Shown here piece by piece: positions 15,718 through 24,550 of a DNA stretch of 64,000 bases. A model generated the notes under the pieces. The model had not been told where the DNA came from. It was given only the letters and a program-made list of their open reading frames with translations, and searched no databases. A program made the translations under genes and the position numbers. Numbering within the stretch: the stretch's first letter is position 1; every line of letters begins with the position of its first letter. Source of the DNA: Hahella sp050299855 (GTDB lineage Bacteria > Pseudomonadota > Gammaproteobacteria > Pseudomonadales > Oleiphilaceae); NCBI GenBank assembly GCA_050299855.1, contig JBNKWQ010000005.1, positions 62,001 through 126,000 of the forward strand, in the 5' to 3' direction.

Positions 15718-17508
15718 GTGGCTGACATTGAATTATGGAATCGCTGTAATCAGGCGCTGATTGCCAAAATCATTGGCGAATGTGCCTACGAAGAATGCTG
15801 GACGCCTGTAGCCCTGGCCAATGGTGGCTTTGAATTGACTCTGGCCGATCAATACAGGTATGAGTTTCAGGCACAAACCACTATTTGGGGCTGGCTCCTG
15901 ATCAAGCCTGAAAGCATCATCTGTGATGGGCTGCCGGTAAGCTCTGCCACCCAGTTTCTGGTTCACGGGCAGCAGGCATTGGGATTATCGAATATTGATC
16001 TGGCAAATCTGTTGGAGGAAATCCAGAACACCCTGTACAGCACTTATCATCAGCAATTGCGACTCTCCAACTACTCCGCCGCTGAAATGATCCAGCTAAA
16101 TAGTGGGGATTTGCAGAGTCTGTTGGACGGTCACCCCAAATTTATCGCCAATAAAGGACGAATGGGATGGGGGGCTGAAGAGCTTGCCTGGTATGCTCCT
16201 GAATCCGGGGAAAGAGTCAGGTTGACGCTGGTACTGGTTCGGCGTGGGTTGTGCGATATAGGCTTCAGTCAGGAAGCGGCGCCCTGGAAGGTCGTATCCG
16301 AGCTGGTGACGCCTCGCAAGCTGGCAATCATTAGCGAACTGGTCCGTCAGCAAGGGGCTGAACTGGACGACTATCTTCCCGTGCCTGTACATCCCTGGCA
16401 ATGGCAACGCTATATCGAGCCGCAGTATCAGGCCTGGATTCAGGCCGGTGATCTGATTTCTGCGGGGGAACTGGAAGACGACTATCTACCGCAACAGTCA
16501 CTGCGTACCTTCTTTAACCTTGGTTCGGTGGGCGGGCATGCACCAGTGGCAAAATACGATATCAAGTTACCATTGACCATTTTGAACACCTCCTGTTATC
16601 GGGGTATTCCAGGACAGCATATTGCCACCGGTGCTGATCTGTCCCAGTGGTTATTTGAGCTTGTTGCCGCTGATCCCCTCCTGTCCGCCAAGGGCATGAT
16701 CGTACAGCGTGAGGTCTGCGGTATTCACTGCCCCCACCCAGTGCAACAGCAAATTGGCGACGCCCCGTACCGCTATCATGAAATGCTCGGTGTGGTCTGG
16801 CGTGAATCCCTGCAGCAATATCTGGAAGGGGACCAGCAAGGCATCCTGATGGCGACATTGATGCAATGCGACTCTGAAGGTAACGCGCTGATTGCTGAAT
16901 ACATCCGCCAATCAGGAATACCGACTGAAGACTGGTTAGCTCAGCTGTTCAACACAGTGATAGTACCTCTATATCACCTAATGGCGAAATACGGAGTGGG
17001 GTTGGTGTCCCATGGGCAAAATATTAGCGTGGTTCTGGAGCATGGATTGCCGGTGAGAGTTGCCATTAAGGACTTTCATGGGGATTTGCGGATTGTGGAT
17101 CAGGCGTTTGAAGAATTGGCTTCAATGCCCGCAACTGTGCGGGAACGATTAACCTGCCTGCCTCCGCACTATCTGATTCATGACCTGATAACGGGGCACT
17201 TTGTCACCACCCTGAGATTTATCTCCCCTTTGGTTGAAACGCAATGTGGCGTCACAGAAACACGGTTTTATCAATTATTGGCAATGGCCTTAAAACGATA
17301 CCAAAACCTGAATAGTGACTTGGCGGAGCGCTTCGCTCTGTTTGAACTATTTGATGAAACCATTCTGAAAGTCTGCATCAACCGTGTGCGTTTTCGGATC
17401 GGCTACGGTGATACCACTGAACGCCCTGTTCCGGAACTTGGAACTCCTATTCACAACCCGCTACTTACCGAATATGTCATGGAGAATAATTATGACAAAG
17501 CCTCTTGA
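15718..17508 (+). CDS. iucC: NRPS-independent siderophore synthetase, IucC-like (aerobactin synthase)
   Basis: 596 residues from GTG 15718, chosen for the GGAGAGG six bases upstream; an ATG at 15691 lacks such a site. IucA/IucC family, with IucC-type signatures GHPKFIANKGRMGW (about 140), PVHPWQWQRY (about 223), SQxNxxSVGGHAPVAKYDIKLPLT region (about 270) and AIKDFHGDLRIVD (about 455). It adds the second hydroxamate to complete the siderophore. Its end overlaps the start of iucD by 17 bases. Confidence 0.87.
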   Translation: MADIELWNRCNQALIAKIIGECAYEECWTPVALANGGFELTLADQYRYEFQAQTTIWGWLLIKPESIICDGLPVSSATQFLVHGQQALGLSNIDLANLLEEIQNTLYSTYHQQLRLSNYSAAEMIQLNSGDLQSLLDGHPKFIANKGRMGWGAEELAWYAPESGERVRLTLVLVRRGLCDIGFSQEAAPWKVVSELVTPRKLAIISELVRQQGAELDDYLPVPVHPWQWQRYIEPQYQAWIQAGDLISAGELEDDYLPQQSLRTFFNLGSVGGHAPVAKYDIKLPLTILNTSCYRGIPGQHIATGADLSQWLFELVAADPLLSAKGMIVQREVCGIHCPHPVQQQIGDAPYRYHEMLGVVWRESLQQYLEGDQQGILMATLMQCDSEGNALIAEYIRQSGIPTEDWLAQLFNTVIVPLYHLMAKYGVGLVSHGQNISVVLEHGLPVRVAIKDFHGDLRIVDQAFEELASMPATVRERLTCLPPHYLIHDLITGHFVTTLRFISPLVETQCGVTETRFYQLLAMALKRYQNLNSDLAERFALFELFDETILKVCINRVRFRIGYGDTTERPVPELGTPIHNPLLTEYVMENNYDKAS

Positions 17509-18817
17509 TCTGGCAGGCCTTGGTGCCGGTCCCTTTAATCTGAGCATCGCGGCGCTGATTGACGGCCTGAATCGTGAAGGACGCAATATCAGTAGTGGCT
17601 TTTTTGAGCGCAAGTCAGCCTTCAGCTGGCATCCGGGTATGCTGCTGCCGGATGCCCGGATGCAAACTTCTTATCTGAAAGATCTGGTGACCGGTGTAGC
17701 CCCTACCAGTCCATATTCATTTTTGAATTATCTGGTGCAGCATAAACGCTTCTATCAGTTTTTGTCGGCTGAACTCAGTGCAGTCAGCCGTTTGGAGTAT
17801 GCGGACTATCTGCGTTGGGTTGCCGAACAACTCCCGAGCACTCGTTACAATTCATCTGTAGATGCCGTTGAGTTTGATGGGCAGCAGTTTCTTCTGCATT
17901 TCAGCGGCGGACGTTCGCCGGTCACAGCAAAAAACCTCTGCCTGGGAACCGGTAAGCGTCCCTATGTGCCTGAATGTGCCAGACCCCATCTTGGGGGCAA
18001 TGTGTTTCATGCTATCGGAATTGCCCACAGCAGTTTCTGCGCGCAGGGATTGAGAGTTGCCGTCATTGGTGGCGGTCAAACGGGTGCTGAAGTCTTTAAA
18101 GGTCTGATTGAAGAGCAGTGGGGAACCCCAGCCTGTGTGCATTGGGTTTCCCGCCGGCAAAATTTCGAACCTTTGGATGAAACAGCCTTTACCAATGAAT
18201 TCTTTACCCCGCAGTACGTGGATACATTCTTTCATTTGCCAAAAGCAGCCAAGCAGCGGCTGGTTGCCAGCCAGAAGCTGGCTTCTGATGGTATTTCACC
18301 GGAGACACTGAAAGCCTTGTACCAGAGGCTCTATGAACTGGCGATACAGGGGCGCTCAGGGCATTTGGACTTGCGCCCGCACCGGTCGCTGACTGAAATG
18401 ACCTATCAGGAGGGACACTATCGCTTAAGCATGACTAATGGAATTCAAAACCGGCGTGAGGAGTTGGATGCGGATATAGTGGTGCTCTGTACCGGTTTTG
18501 AGTCTGAAGTACCGGTGTACCTGGAATCGTTACGTTCACGATTGAGTGTGGATAGTCATGAGCAGTTGGAGTTGACGCGAAGCTTCGAGGTGTTGTGGGA
18601 CGGTCCAGCCAATAACCGGATCTTCGCTGTCAATGCCGGTCGTCATAGCCACGGCATTGCAGAACCACAAATGAGCCTGATGTGCTGGCGCTCTGCCACC
18701 ATCATTAATGCTATGCTGGATGAAACGGTCTTCGACCTGCAGCAGCGAATCAATCTTGTCAACTGGGCAGCAGACCAAACCCGGATAAAGGAGCTTGCCT
18801 ACGATATTGCCGTCTAG
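17492..18817 (+). CDS. iucD: L-lysine N6-monooxygenase, IucD-like
   Basis: 441 residues from ATG 17492, preceded by GGAG and overlapping the iucC end. Flavin N-hydroxylase signatures: the FAD site GLGAGPFNLS (residue about 9), the active-site loop RMQTSYLKDLVT, NADPH site VAVIGGGQTGAEVF (about 190), and the family's late motif CTGFE. It hydroxylates lysine using FAD, NADPH and O2, the first committed step of aerobactin-type synthesis. An ornithine substrate (PvdA-like) is the alternative, but the iucABC context favours lysine. Confidence 0.88.
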   Translation: MTKPLDLAGLGAGPFNLSIAALIDGLNREGRNISSGFFERKSAFSWHPGMLLPDARMQTSYLKDLVTGVAPTSPYSFLNYLVQHKRFYQFLSAELSAVSRLEYADYLRWVAEQLPSTRYNSSVDAVEFDGQQFLLHFSGGRSPVTAKNLCLGTGKRPYVPECARPHLGGNVFHAIGIAHSSFCAQGLRVAVIGGGQTGAEVFKGLIEEQWGTPACVHWVSRRQNFEPLDETAFTNEFFTPQYVDTFFHLPKAAKQRLVASQKLASDGISPETLKALYQRLYELAIQGRSGHLDLRPHRSLTEMTYQEGHYRLSMTNGIQNRREELDADIVVLCTGFESEVPVYLESLRSRLSVDSHEQLELTRSFEVLWDGPANNRIFAVNAGRHSHGIAEPQMSLMCWRSATIINAMLDETVFDLQQRINLVNWAADQTRIKELAYDIAV

Positions 18818-18833
18818 CCTAGTCATTTGGCAG

Positions 18834-18876
18834 GACTGGCCATTGAAGCAGGAAGCTTCCTGTTAAATGGCCAGTC
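18834..18876. terminator. Large hairpin between iucD and glpK
   Basis: GACTGGCCATT (18834-18844) pairs with AATGGCCAGTC (18866-18876), and the loop holds a second perfect palindrome CAGGAAGCTTCCTG (18849-18862). It separates convergent operons and probably stops transcription in both directions, although no T-run follows. Confidence 0.55.
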
Positions 18877-18917
18877 TACCAAGCTTCGCGAAATATCCAG
18901 AAACCCGTCACTTCCAG

Positions 18918-20411
18918 CTATTCAGCTGAAATATGCTTCACCCCTTCAAGAGCTTTCTGCCAGCCTTTGTAGAGTCGGCTCACCGTATCTGAGTTCATGG
19001 CAGGCTTGAACGAATGCTCACACTGCCAATTTTGTTGCAACTCTTCCAGTGAGGAATAAATCCCCTGCTGCATCGCCGCAAGCATGGCGCAACCCAGCGC
19101 TGTGGTTTCAGTGACCAGTGGGCGGTCAACCTGCACTTCCAGAATATCAGCCAGGAACTGCATAACCCAGCTGTTGACTACCATGCCACCATCGACACGC
19201 AGAGCAGCCAGTTCCTTAACACCATCGGCTTTCATGGCTTCCAGCAAATCCCGGGTCTGGTAGCAGACGGACTGCAGGCCGGCGGTAACAATCTGGCCGA
19301 TGCCGGTGTCACGAGTCAGGCCGACAATCGCACCCCGCGCCTTTGGGTCCCAGTGGGGAGCACCCAGACCCGTAAAGGCAGGAACCAGGTAGACAGATTG
19401 GTCAGGCCCGGACTGCAATGCGTACTGTAGGCTGTCGCCAGCACTGGTGATTAGTTTAATGCCGTCCCTCAGCCACTGAACTGTTGCTCCGGCCATAAAG
19501 ATACTGCCTTCGATAGCGTAGGTAACATTGCCATTGAGGCGATAGCCTACAGTTGTCAGTAACTGGTTTTCAGAGGCTAGTGGCGTGTCACCGGTATTCA
19601 TGATCATAAAGCAGCCGGTGCCATAGGTGCTCTTGCACATTCCGGGCTCAAAACAGGCCTGGCCAAAAAGAGCGGCCTGCTGATCGCCGGCAACACCGGA
19701 AATTGGGATAGAGCCGCCGAGGAAGTGCTCCGTGGTATGGCCGTAGTCATCCGCACAGTTCAGTACTTTCGGCAGTATGGCTGCTGGAATATCCAGCATG
19801 TCCAGCAGTTCCTGGTCCCATTGCTGGGTTTTGATATTGAACAGCATGGTACGGGAAGCGTTGGTAGCGTCGGTTGTATGTGACTGGCCGCCGGTCATCT
19901 TCCAGATCAGGTAGGTGTCCACCGTACCGAATAACAGTTCGCCTTTTTCGGCGCGCTGCCGAGCACCCTCAACATGATTGAGAATCCAGCGGATCTTAGT
20001 GCCGGAGAAGTAAGGATCGATCAGTAGGCCGGTCTTGTCCCGGACTTTCTCAGCATGGCCCTGGGCACGCAGTTCCTGACAAAAATCTGCGGTACGCCTG
20101 TCCTGCCAGACAATCGCGTTGTAGATGGGTTCACCCGTGCTTTTGTCCCAAACGATCGTGGTTTCACGCTGGTTGGTGATACCAATGGCGGTAATTTCCT
20201 TGGCCGGGAGCCCAGATTGTTTAAGCACATCGCGGCATACCTTTTCGGTGGTATTCCACAGATCCTTTGGATCATGCTCCACCCAGCCGTCAGCTGGAAA
20301 GTGCTGCGGAAATTCCTGCTGTGATACAAACGCCGGTTTTCCCTGATGGGTGAACAGGATGGCACGGGTGCTCGTAGTGCCTTGGTCGATGGCTAGCAAA
20401 TATCCAGTCAC
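18918..20411 (-). CDS. glpK: Glycerol kinase
   Basis: 497 residues, the normal length, starting with GTG. FGGY-family signatures are intact: DQGTTSTRAILF at the N terminus, GITNQRETTIVWD (about 80), PYFSGTKIRW and GVAGDQQAALFGQACF (about 260). It phosphorylates glycerol to glycerol-3-phosphate with ATP. It lies 119 bases downstream of glpD on the same strand. Confidence 0.95.
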   Translation of the reverse strand: MTGYLLAIDQGTTSTRAILFTHQGKPAFVSQQEFPQHFPADGWVEHDPKDLWNTTEKVCRDVLKQSGLPAKEITAIGITNQRETTIVWDKSTGEPIYNAIVWQDRRTADFCQELRAQGHAEKVRDKTGLLIDPYFSGTKIRWILNHVEGARQRAEKGELLFGTVDTYLIWKMTGGQSHTTDATNASRTMLFNIKTQQWDQELLDMLDIPAAILPKVLNCADDYGHTTEHFLGGSIPISGVAGDQQAALFGQACFEPGMCKSTYGTGCFMIMNTGDTPLASENQLLTTVGYRLNGNVTYAIEGSIFMAGATVQWLRDGIKLITSAGDSLQYALQSGPDQSVYLVPAFTGLGAPHWDPKARGAIVGLTRDTGIGQIVTAGLQSVCYQTRDLLEAMKADGVKELAALRVDGGMVVNSWVMQFLADILEVQVDRPLVTETTALGCAMLAAMQQGIYSSLEELQQNWQCEHSFKPAMNSDTVSRLYKGWQKALEGVKHISAE

Positions 20412-20457
20412 GATTATTATTCTCTTGTGGCAAAGCGGGTTAATGATGAAAAACGGG

Positions 20458-20505
20458 TTCCTGCAGGAAGGAACAGTGTGCTAAGTATAGTCAATCCTGC
20501 AGGAT
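20458..20505. repeat. Paired TCCTGCAGGA palindromes between glpD and glpK
   Basis: TTCCTGCAGGAA (20458-20469) and ATCCTGCAGGAT (20494-20505) share a perfect 10-bp palindrome, 36 bp apart. They can pair with each other as an intercistronic hairpin or serve as two operator half sites; nothing decides which. Confidence 0.45.
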
Positions 20506-20530
20506 GGCCGAAACACATCAGCCTTTGAGC

Positions 20531-22039
20531 TCAAGCGGCCGCTTTTTTGGCCGGATAGCGCTGTTCGATATACTGGCCGACCGCCTCTTGTTGTTCCTTG
20601 TTGAGGAACAATCCCATCTTGGTGCGACGCCATAGAACATCTTCTACGGTATGTGCAAACTCATTTTCGAGTAGATATTCGATTTCCTTCTGCGTCAGTT
20701 CTGCGCCGAAATCCGTTCCCAGATCACTTAACTTTTCTGCGCTTCCGAGGAAGAATTCCGCTTTAGTGCCATAAGTCGTGGCCAGGCGCTTGATGGTTTC
20801 AGCAGAAAAGAATGGGTAATAACCGCTAAGTTTGCGGATGTATGTCTGAATATTGGTGCCGATATTGCCGCCAGGAAGCATACTGGCGGCCGTCCAGGAG
20901 GCACCCATGGCAGGGTAGAACGGCTTGAGTTTGTCCAGCACTACCTCACTGAGCTTCCGGTAGGTCGTGAGTTTGCCGCCAAACACTGACAGCAGTGGCA
21001 GAGAGCCCTCCGTTTCCAGTTCGATGGTGTAATCACGGGTCACTGCCTGGGGAGAATCGGACTCATCATCGCAAAGTGGGCGTACCCCTGAATAAGTCCA
21101 GATCACATCGTCCGGTGTAATCTGGCGTTCAAAATGACTGTTGACGATCTTGCAAAGATAATCGGTCTCTTCTGGGGATATTTTTACGGTTTCCGGTGGG
21201 CCTTTATGCTCTACATCGGTAGTACCGACAATAGAGAAACGATCCAGGTAAGGAATGACAAACACTATACGGCCATCTTCATTTTGCAGGATGTAGGCCT
21301 GCTCCTGGTCATGGATTCGAGGCACGACAATGTGGCTGCCTTTGATCAGGCGAATGCCTCTAGGGCTGGTACGTGCGAGTTCTTCGTTGAGCAAGGTTTT
21401 CACCCATGGGCCTGCGGCGTTCACAAGGCCCTTAGCCTTCAGTGTACGTTCTTCACCTGTCAGTTCATTGCGTACCTGAATATGCCAGAGGCCATCTGCC
21501 TGCTTGGCGCTTATACACTTGGTCTGAGTGAAAATGTCCCCGCCCAGATCCCGGCACTGCATGGCATTGAGAACCACCAGGCGGGCATCGTCGACCCAGC
21601 AATCCGAATATTCATAGCCTTTCTTAATCTCCGCTTTTAAAGGTGATTCACCCGCAGCGAATTTGACAAACTTGCTGCCCGGCAGCAGGTCACGCTTGCC
21701 CAGCACATCGTAAAGGAACAAGCCGGAACGAATCATCCAGGACGGTCGCAGGTGGGAGCGGTGGGGTAAAATAAAACGTAGCGGTTTTACAATGTGGGGA
21801 GCCTTGCGAAAGACCACTTCACGTTCGCTTAATGCTTCCCGTACCAAGCGGAACTCATAATGTTCCAGATATCTTAATCCGCCGTGGATTAATTTGCTGC
21901 TGGCTGAAGATGTGGCCCAGGCAAGATCTTTCATTTCCACGAGGGCTGTCTTCAAGCCACGCCCTTGTGCGTCCAGGGCGACGCCCACACCATTAATACC
22001 CCCGCCGATCACCAGGAGATCGTAGACTTGTTCCTTCAT
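20531..22039 (-). CDS. glpD: Aerobic glycerol-3-phosphate dehydrogenase
   Basis: 502 residues. N-terminal FAD fold DLLVIGGGINGVGVALDAQGRG, the family signature SSASSKLIHGGLRYLEHYEF (about 46) and the C-terminal signature GGKLTTYRK (about 355) are all present. It oxidises glycerol-3-phosphate to dihydroxyacetone phosphate at the membrane and feeds electrons to quinone. Works with GlpK directly downstream and is expected to be repressed by GlpR. Confidence 0.94.
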   Translation of the reverse strand: MKEQVYDLLVIGGGINGVGVALDAQGRGLKTALVEMKDLAWATSSASSKLIHGGLRYLEHYEFRLVREALSEREVVFRKAPHIVKPLRFILPHRSHLRPSWMIRSGLFLYDVLGKRDLLPGSKFVKFAAGESPLKAEIKKGYEYSDCWVDDARLVVLNAMQCRDLGGDIFTQTKCISAKQADGLWHIQVRNELTGEERTLKAKGLVNAAGPWVKTLLNEELARTSPRGIRLIKGSHIVVPRIHDQEQAYILQNEDGRIVFVIPYLDRFSIVGTTDVEHKGPPETVKISPEETDYLCKIVNSHFERQITPDDVIWTYSGVRPLCDDESDSPQAVTRDYTIELETEGSLPLLSVFGGKLTTYRKLSEVVLDKLKPFYPAMGASWTAASMLPGGNIGTNIQTYIRKLSGYYPFFSAETIKRLATTYGTKAEFFLGSAEKLSDLGTDFGAELTQKEIEYLLENEFAHTVEDVLWRRTKMGLFLNKEQQEAVGQYIEQRYPAKKAAA

Positions 22040-22483
22040 GGGACTTAAACCTGTCGTCAGTTTGTCAAAGTAATGCTAAAAAGCATAAACCAACAAATAT
22101 GAAAATTAAAGGAAAATAAACGAAAGCTTATAAGCGAATTTCAGAGATTGTGGTGTTCTTTTAGGTGATATAGGTTCGAATCGTGTCAAAAATATGGCTG
22201 GATTGTAGAACAAATGAACAAAAATACACCTCTGGCGTTTAGGTCTTGTTCTTTTTTCATGCCTGGGGAGTTTGTATCTGTTTTTATGTTATCGGTGATA
22301 CCTGTGGTTATCCGCTGGCTTCAGGCTAAAACCTCTATTTCCTGGGATGTTTCATAAGTGGTTTCCAGCGGCAGTGACAGTCTGACTTCAGTGCCATGCA
22401 GTAAAGTGAACTTTCGACGACTTAAAGCATAGGCTAATGCATGCTTGGCCGGAAAGTTTTTGCGGTAAGACGGCTATTGAAAG
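22040..22483. other. Intergenic glpD promoter region with possible gene remnant
   Basis: This 444-base stretch holds the glpD promoter. Two direct TAA(A/G)CGAA elements (22117-22124 and 22131-22138) are candidate GlpR sites, with low certainty. On the minus strand, about 22470-22320 is an open frame of roughly 50 codons ending in a stop, containing RRKFTLLHGTEVRLSLPLE; it has no start codon and looks like the C-terminal remnant of a lost gene, perhaps an ATPase-type end of a sensor kinase. Confidence 0.35.
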
Positions 22484-23257
22484 TTAATGGCAGATTTGCA
22501 GGCGTACGTCATTATCCTGCATGAGCTGCACGATAGTGGCATTGGGCGTCTGGTCGGTAAAAAACATGTTGGCCTGGGCAATACTGCCAAGCCGGACCAT
22601 GGCGCGGCGACCGAATTTGGAGTGGTCGGCAGCCAGGAAAACGTGGCGGCTGTGTTCAATGATAGCCTGCGCCACTTTAACTTCGCGATAATCGTAATCG
22701 AGCAAAGTGCCGTCGTCGTCAATGGCACTGATACCGATGATGCCGAAATCTAGGCGGAACTGTTGCACAAAGTCCATGGTGGCCTCACCGACGATGCCAC
22801 CGTCTCTGGCCCGCACTTCACCTGAAGTGACGATGACCCGGAAGTCTTCTTTCTGGCTCATCAGGCTTGCAACATGCAGATTGTTAGTGACAACCTGCAG
22901 ACCCTGGTGCTGCATCAGGGCTTTGGCAATTGTTTCGGTGGTGGTACCAATGTTGATAAACAGGCTGCTGTGATCCGGGATGTGTTGCGCAATTTCCCGG
23001 GCGATGGCTTCTTTTTCCTTCAGATAGCGGATCTGGCGATCCTGGTAGGACAGGTTCTGGGTTGAAGTCGTGGAACTGGCACCACCGTGAAATCGCTGGA
23101 TCAGGCTTGCATCGGCCAATAGATTGAGATCACGCCGCAGAGTTTGCGGAGTAACGTCAAAACTGGACTCAAGTTCATCAATAGTGGCCGAGCCATTTTG
23201 CTCAATCATTTTGAGTATATTGGCCTGGCGGGCATTCAAAGGTTTTTCAAGCGTCAT
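22484..23257 (-). CDS. glpR: DeoR-family repressor, GlpR-like
   Basis: 257 residues. The N-terminal DeoR helix-turn-helix (residues about 8-60) contains TIDELESSFDVTPQTLRRDLNLL, and the sugar-phosphate-binding domain has SLFINIGTTTETIAKAL and LDYDYREVKVAQAII. GlpR binds glycerol-3-phosphate and represses glp genes. The location, upstream of glpD-glpK on the same strand, supports that assignment. Confidence 0.88.
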   Translation of the reverse strand: MTLEKPLNARQANILKMIEQNGSATIDELESSFDVTPQTLRRDLNLLADASLIQRFHGGASSTTSTQNLSYQDRQIRYLKEKEAIAREIAQHIPDHSSLFINIGTTTETIAKALMQHQGLQVVTNNLHVASLMSQKEDFRVIVTSGEVRARDGGIVGEATMDFVQQFRLDFGIIGISAIDDDGTLLDYDYREVKVAQAIIEHSRHVFLAADHSKFGRRAMVRLGSIAQANMFFTDQTPNATIVQLMQDNDVRLQICH

Positions 23258-23359
23258 CTTGGGTATGCTTACAACATTGAGTAAAGGCTGGACAGTAAGT
23301 TGCCAGCATTATGCAGCAATGTTGGGAAGCTTGTAACCCTTCATAAGTGAGGATTGATT

Positions 23360-24169
23360 CTAGCCCGACAGCAGGCGTAACACCTGTTGAGCCTGAGCGT
23401 TGGCCTGAGACCTGACGGCAATTTGAGCCTGATTGCGAATCTGCTCGGAAATCAGGCTGGAAGCCGCTTCGGCAATATCAGTATCAGCGATTCTGCTACG
23501 TGCCGCAGTGGCGTTTTCGCGGCTGACTTCCGTTTGCGAAATTGTGGCCTCTAAACGATTGGCCACAGCACCCAGGTCGGCATCACGCTCACTGATGGCA
23601 GACAGGCTGTCATCAATGACCGAGAGGGCGGCGTTGGCACCTGACTGGGTGCTGATATCCAAATCTTCCAGGCCGAGATTTTGCAGGTCTTGCAGCAGAT
23701 TGCTACCTCCTACAGAAACCCTGTCGCCGCTGTCGGCTCCAACTTGGAAGGTCTGCTCGCTGTCTGAATCAAATAGGTTAACGCCATTAAAGTTAGTATT
23801 TTTAAGAATCTGCTGGGTGCTTGCGCTGAGTTGACTGGCTTCGGCCTGTAAGGCGCGGCGATCAGTATCATTCAGTGTTCCATTGGCAGACTGTAATGAC
23901 AGTTCCCGTATCCGCTGCAGGTTGTCATTCACCTGAGCCAGGGCTCCTGAAGCCAGTTGTGTAAGAGACACTCCGTCTCCGGCATTGCGGATAGCAACGT
24001 TAAAGCCCCCCACCTGAGTATCCAAACGGTTGCTGATGGCCAGGCCGGCGGGGTCATCTGCTGCGCTGTTGATCCGTTGACCTGAACTGACTTGTTCAAA
24101 ACGCTGATTTATACGGGTGTCGTTGATAGGCGGGAGGCTGTTGAATGAACTGTTGATATTGATCGCCAT
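23360..24169 (-). CDS. Short flagellin-family protein, isolated from flagellar genes
   Basis: 269 residues. The D0/D1 N-terminal core is present (SSGQRINSAADDPAGLAISNRLDTQ, then IRELSLQSANGTLNDTDRRALQAEASQL), and the C-terminal core ends SQANAQAQQVLRLLSG. The variable middle is almost absent. The N terminus is about five residues shorter before RINSA than in typical flagellins. No flagellar gene lies nearby. It may be a minor filament protein or a non-motility filament subunit; I cannot tell which. Confidence 0.85.
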   Translation of the reverse strand: MAININSSFNSLPPINDTRINQRFEQVSSGQRINSAADDPAGLAISNRLDTQVGGFNVAIRNAGDGVSLTQLASGALAQVNDNLQRIRELSLQSANGTLNDTDRRALQAEASQLSASTQQILKNTNFNGVNLFDSDSEQTFQVGADSGDRVSVGGSNLLQDLQNLGLEDLDISTQSGANAALSVIDDSLSAISERDADLGAVANRLEATISQTEVSRENATAARSRIADTDIAEAASSLISEQIRNQAQIAVRSQANAQAQQVLRLLSG

Positions 24170-24550
24170 AGGATTAACCCGGTATACATCTTTTGTGATT
24201 GCGCGAATGCATTACACGTCAGAATTGAATGTTTATTGTACGCTTCTGCAGGACGGGAACCTACCTTCAGTGTCGTAAGTTATGTCTGTTTTTCGTCAAC
24301 CAATAGTGATAAATGGTTAAATATAGCGGTCTATATCTGGCAATCGGCTGAGAGATTCGTGTAGTTTTGCCAGTTTAATACTAAGCTGCAATCTAAGTCA
24401 GGCGGGCGACTGTTTCCCCTGACACTCTGCTAACCACTGGCTCTTGATGCACATCATCGTGGGATATATGCTCCCATAAAATATTCTCTTGTACAGGAAG
24501 CACCAGAGATTACATCACGCAGGTTTAATGTTTGAGGTGAATGCTCTGAA
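24170..24550. other. Divergent intergenic region without recognised features
   Basis: These 381 bases hold the promoters of the flagellin and the hybrid kinase. I searched for sigma-28 (TAAA-N15-GCCGATAA) and sigma-54 patterns and found no convincing match. Confidence 0.4.

Noticed and set aside
22160..22190. tRNA-like T-arm (GGTTCGAATCG)
   Set aside because: The bases flanking the loop do not pair as a 5-bp stem, and no acceptor, D or anticodon arm could be found around it.
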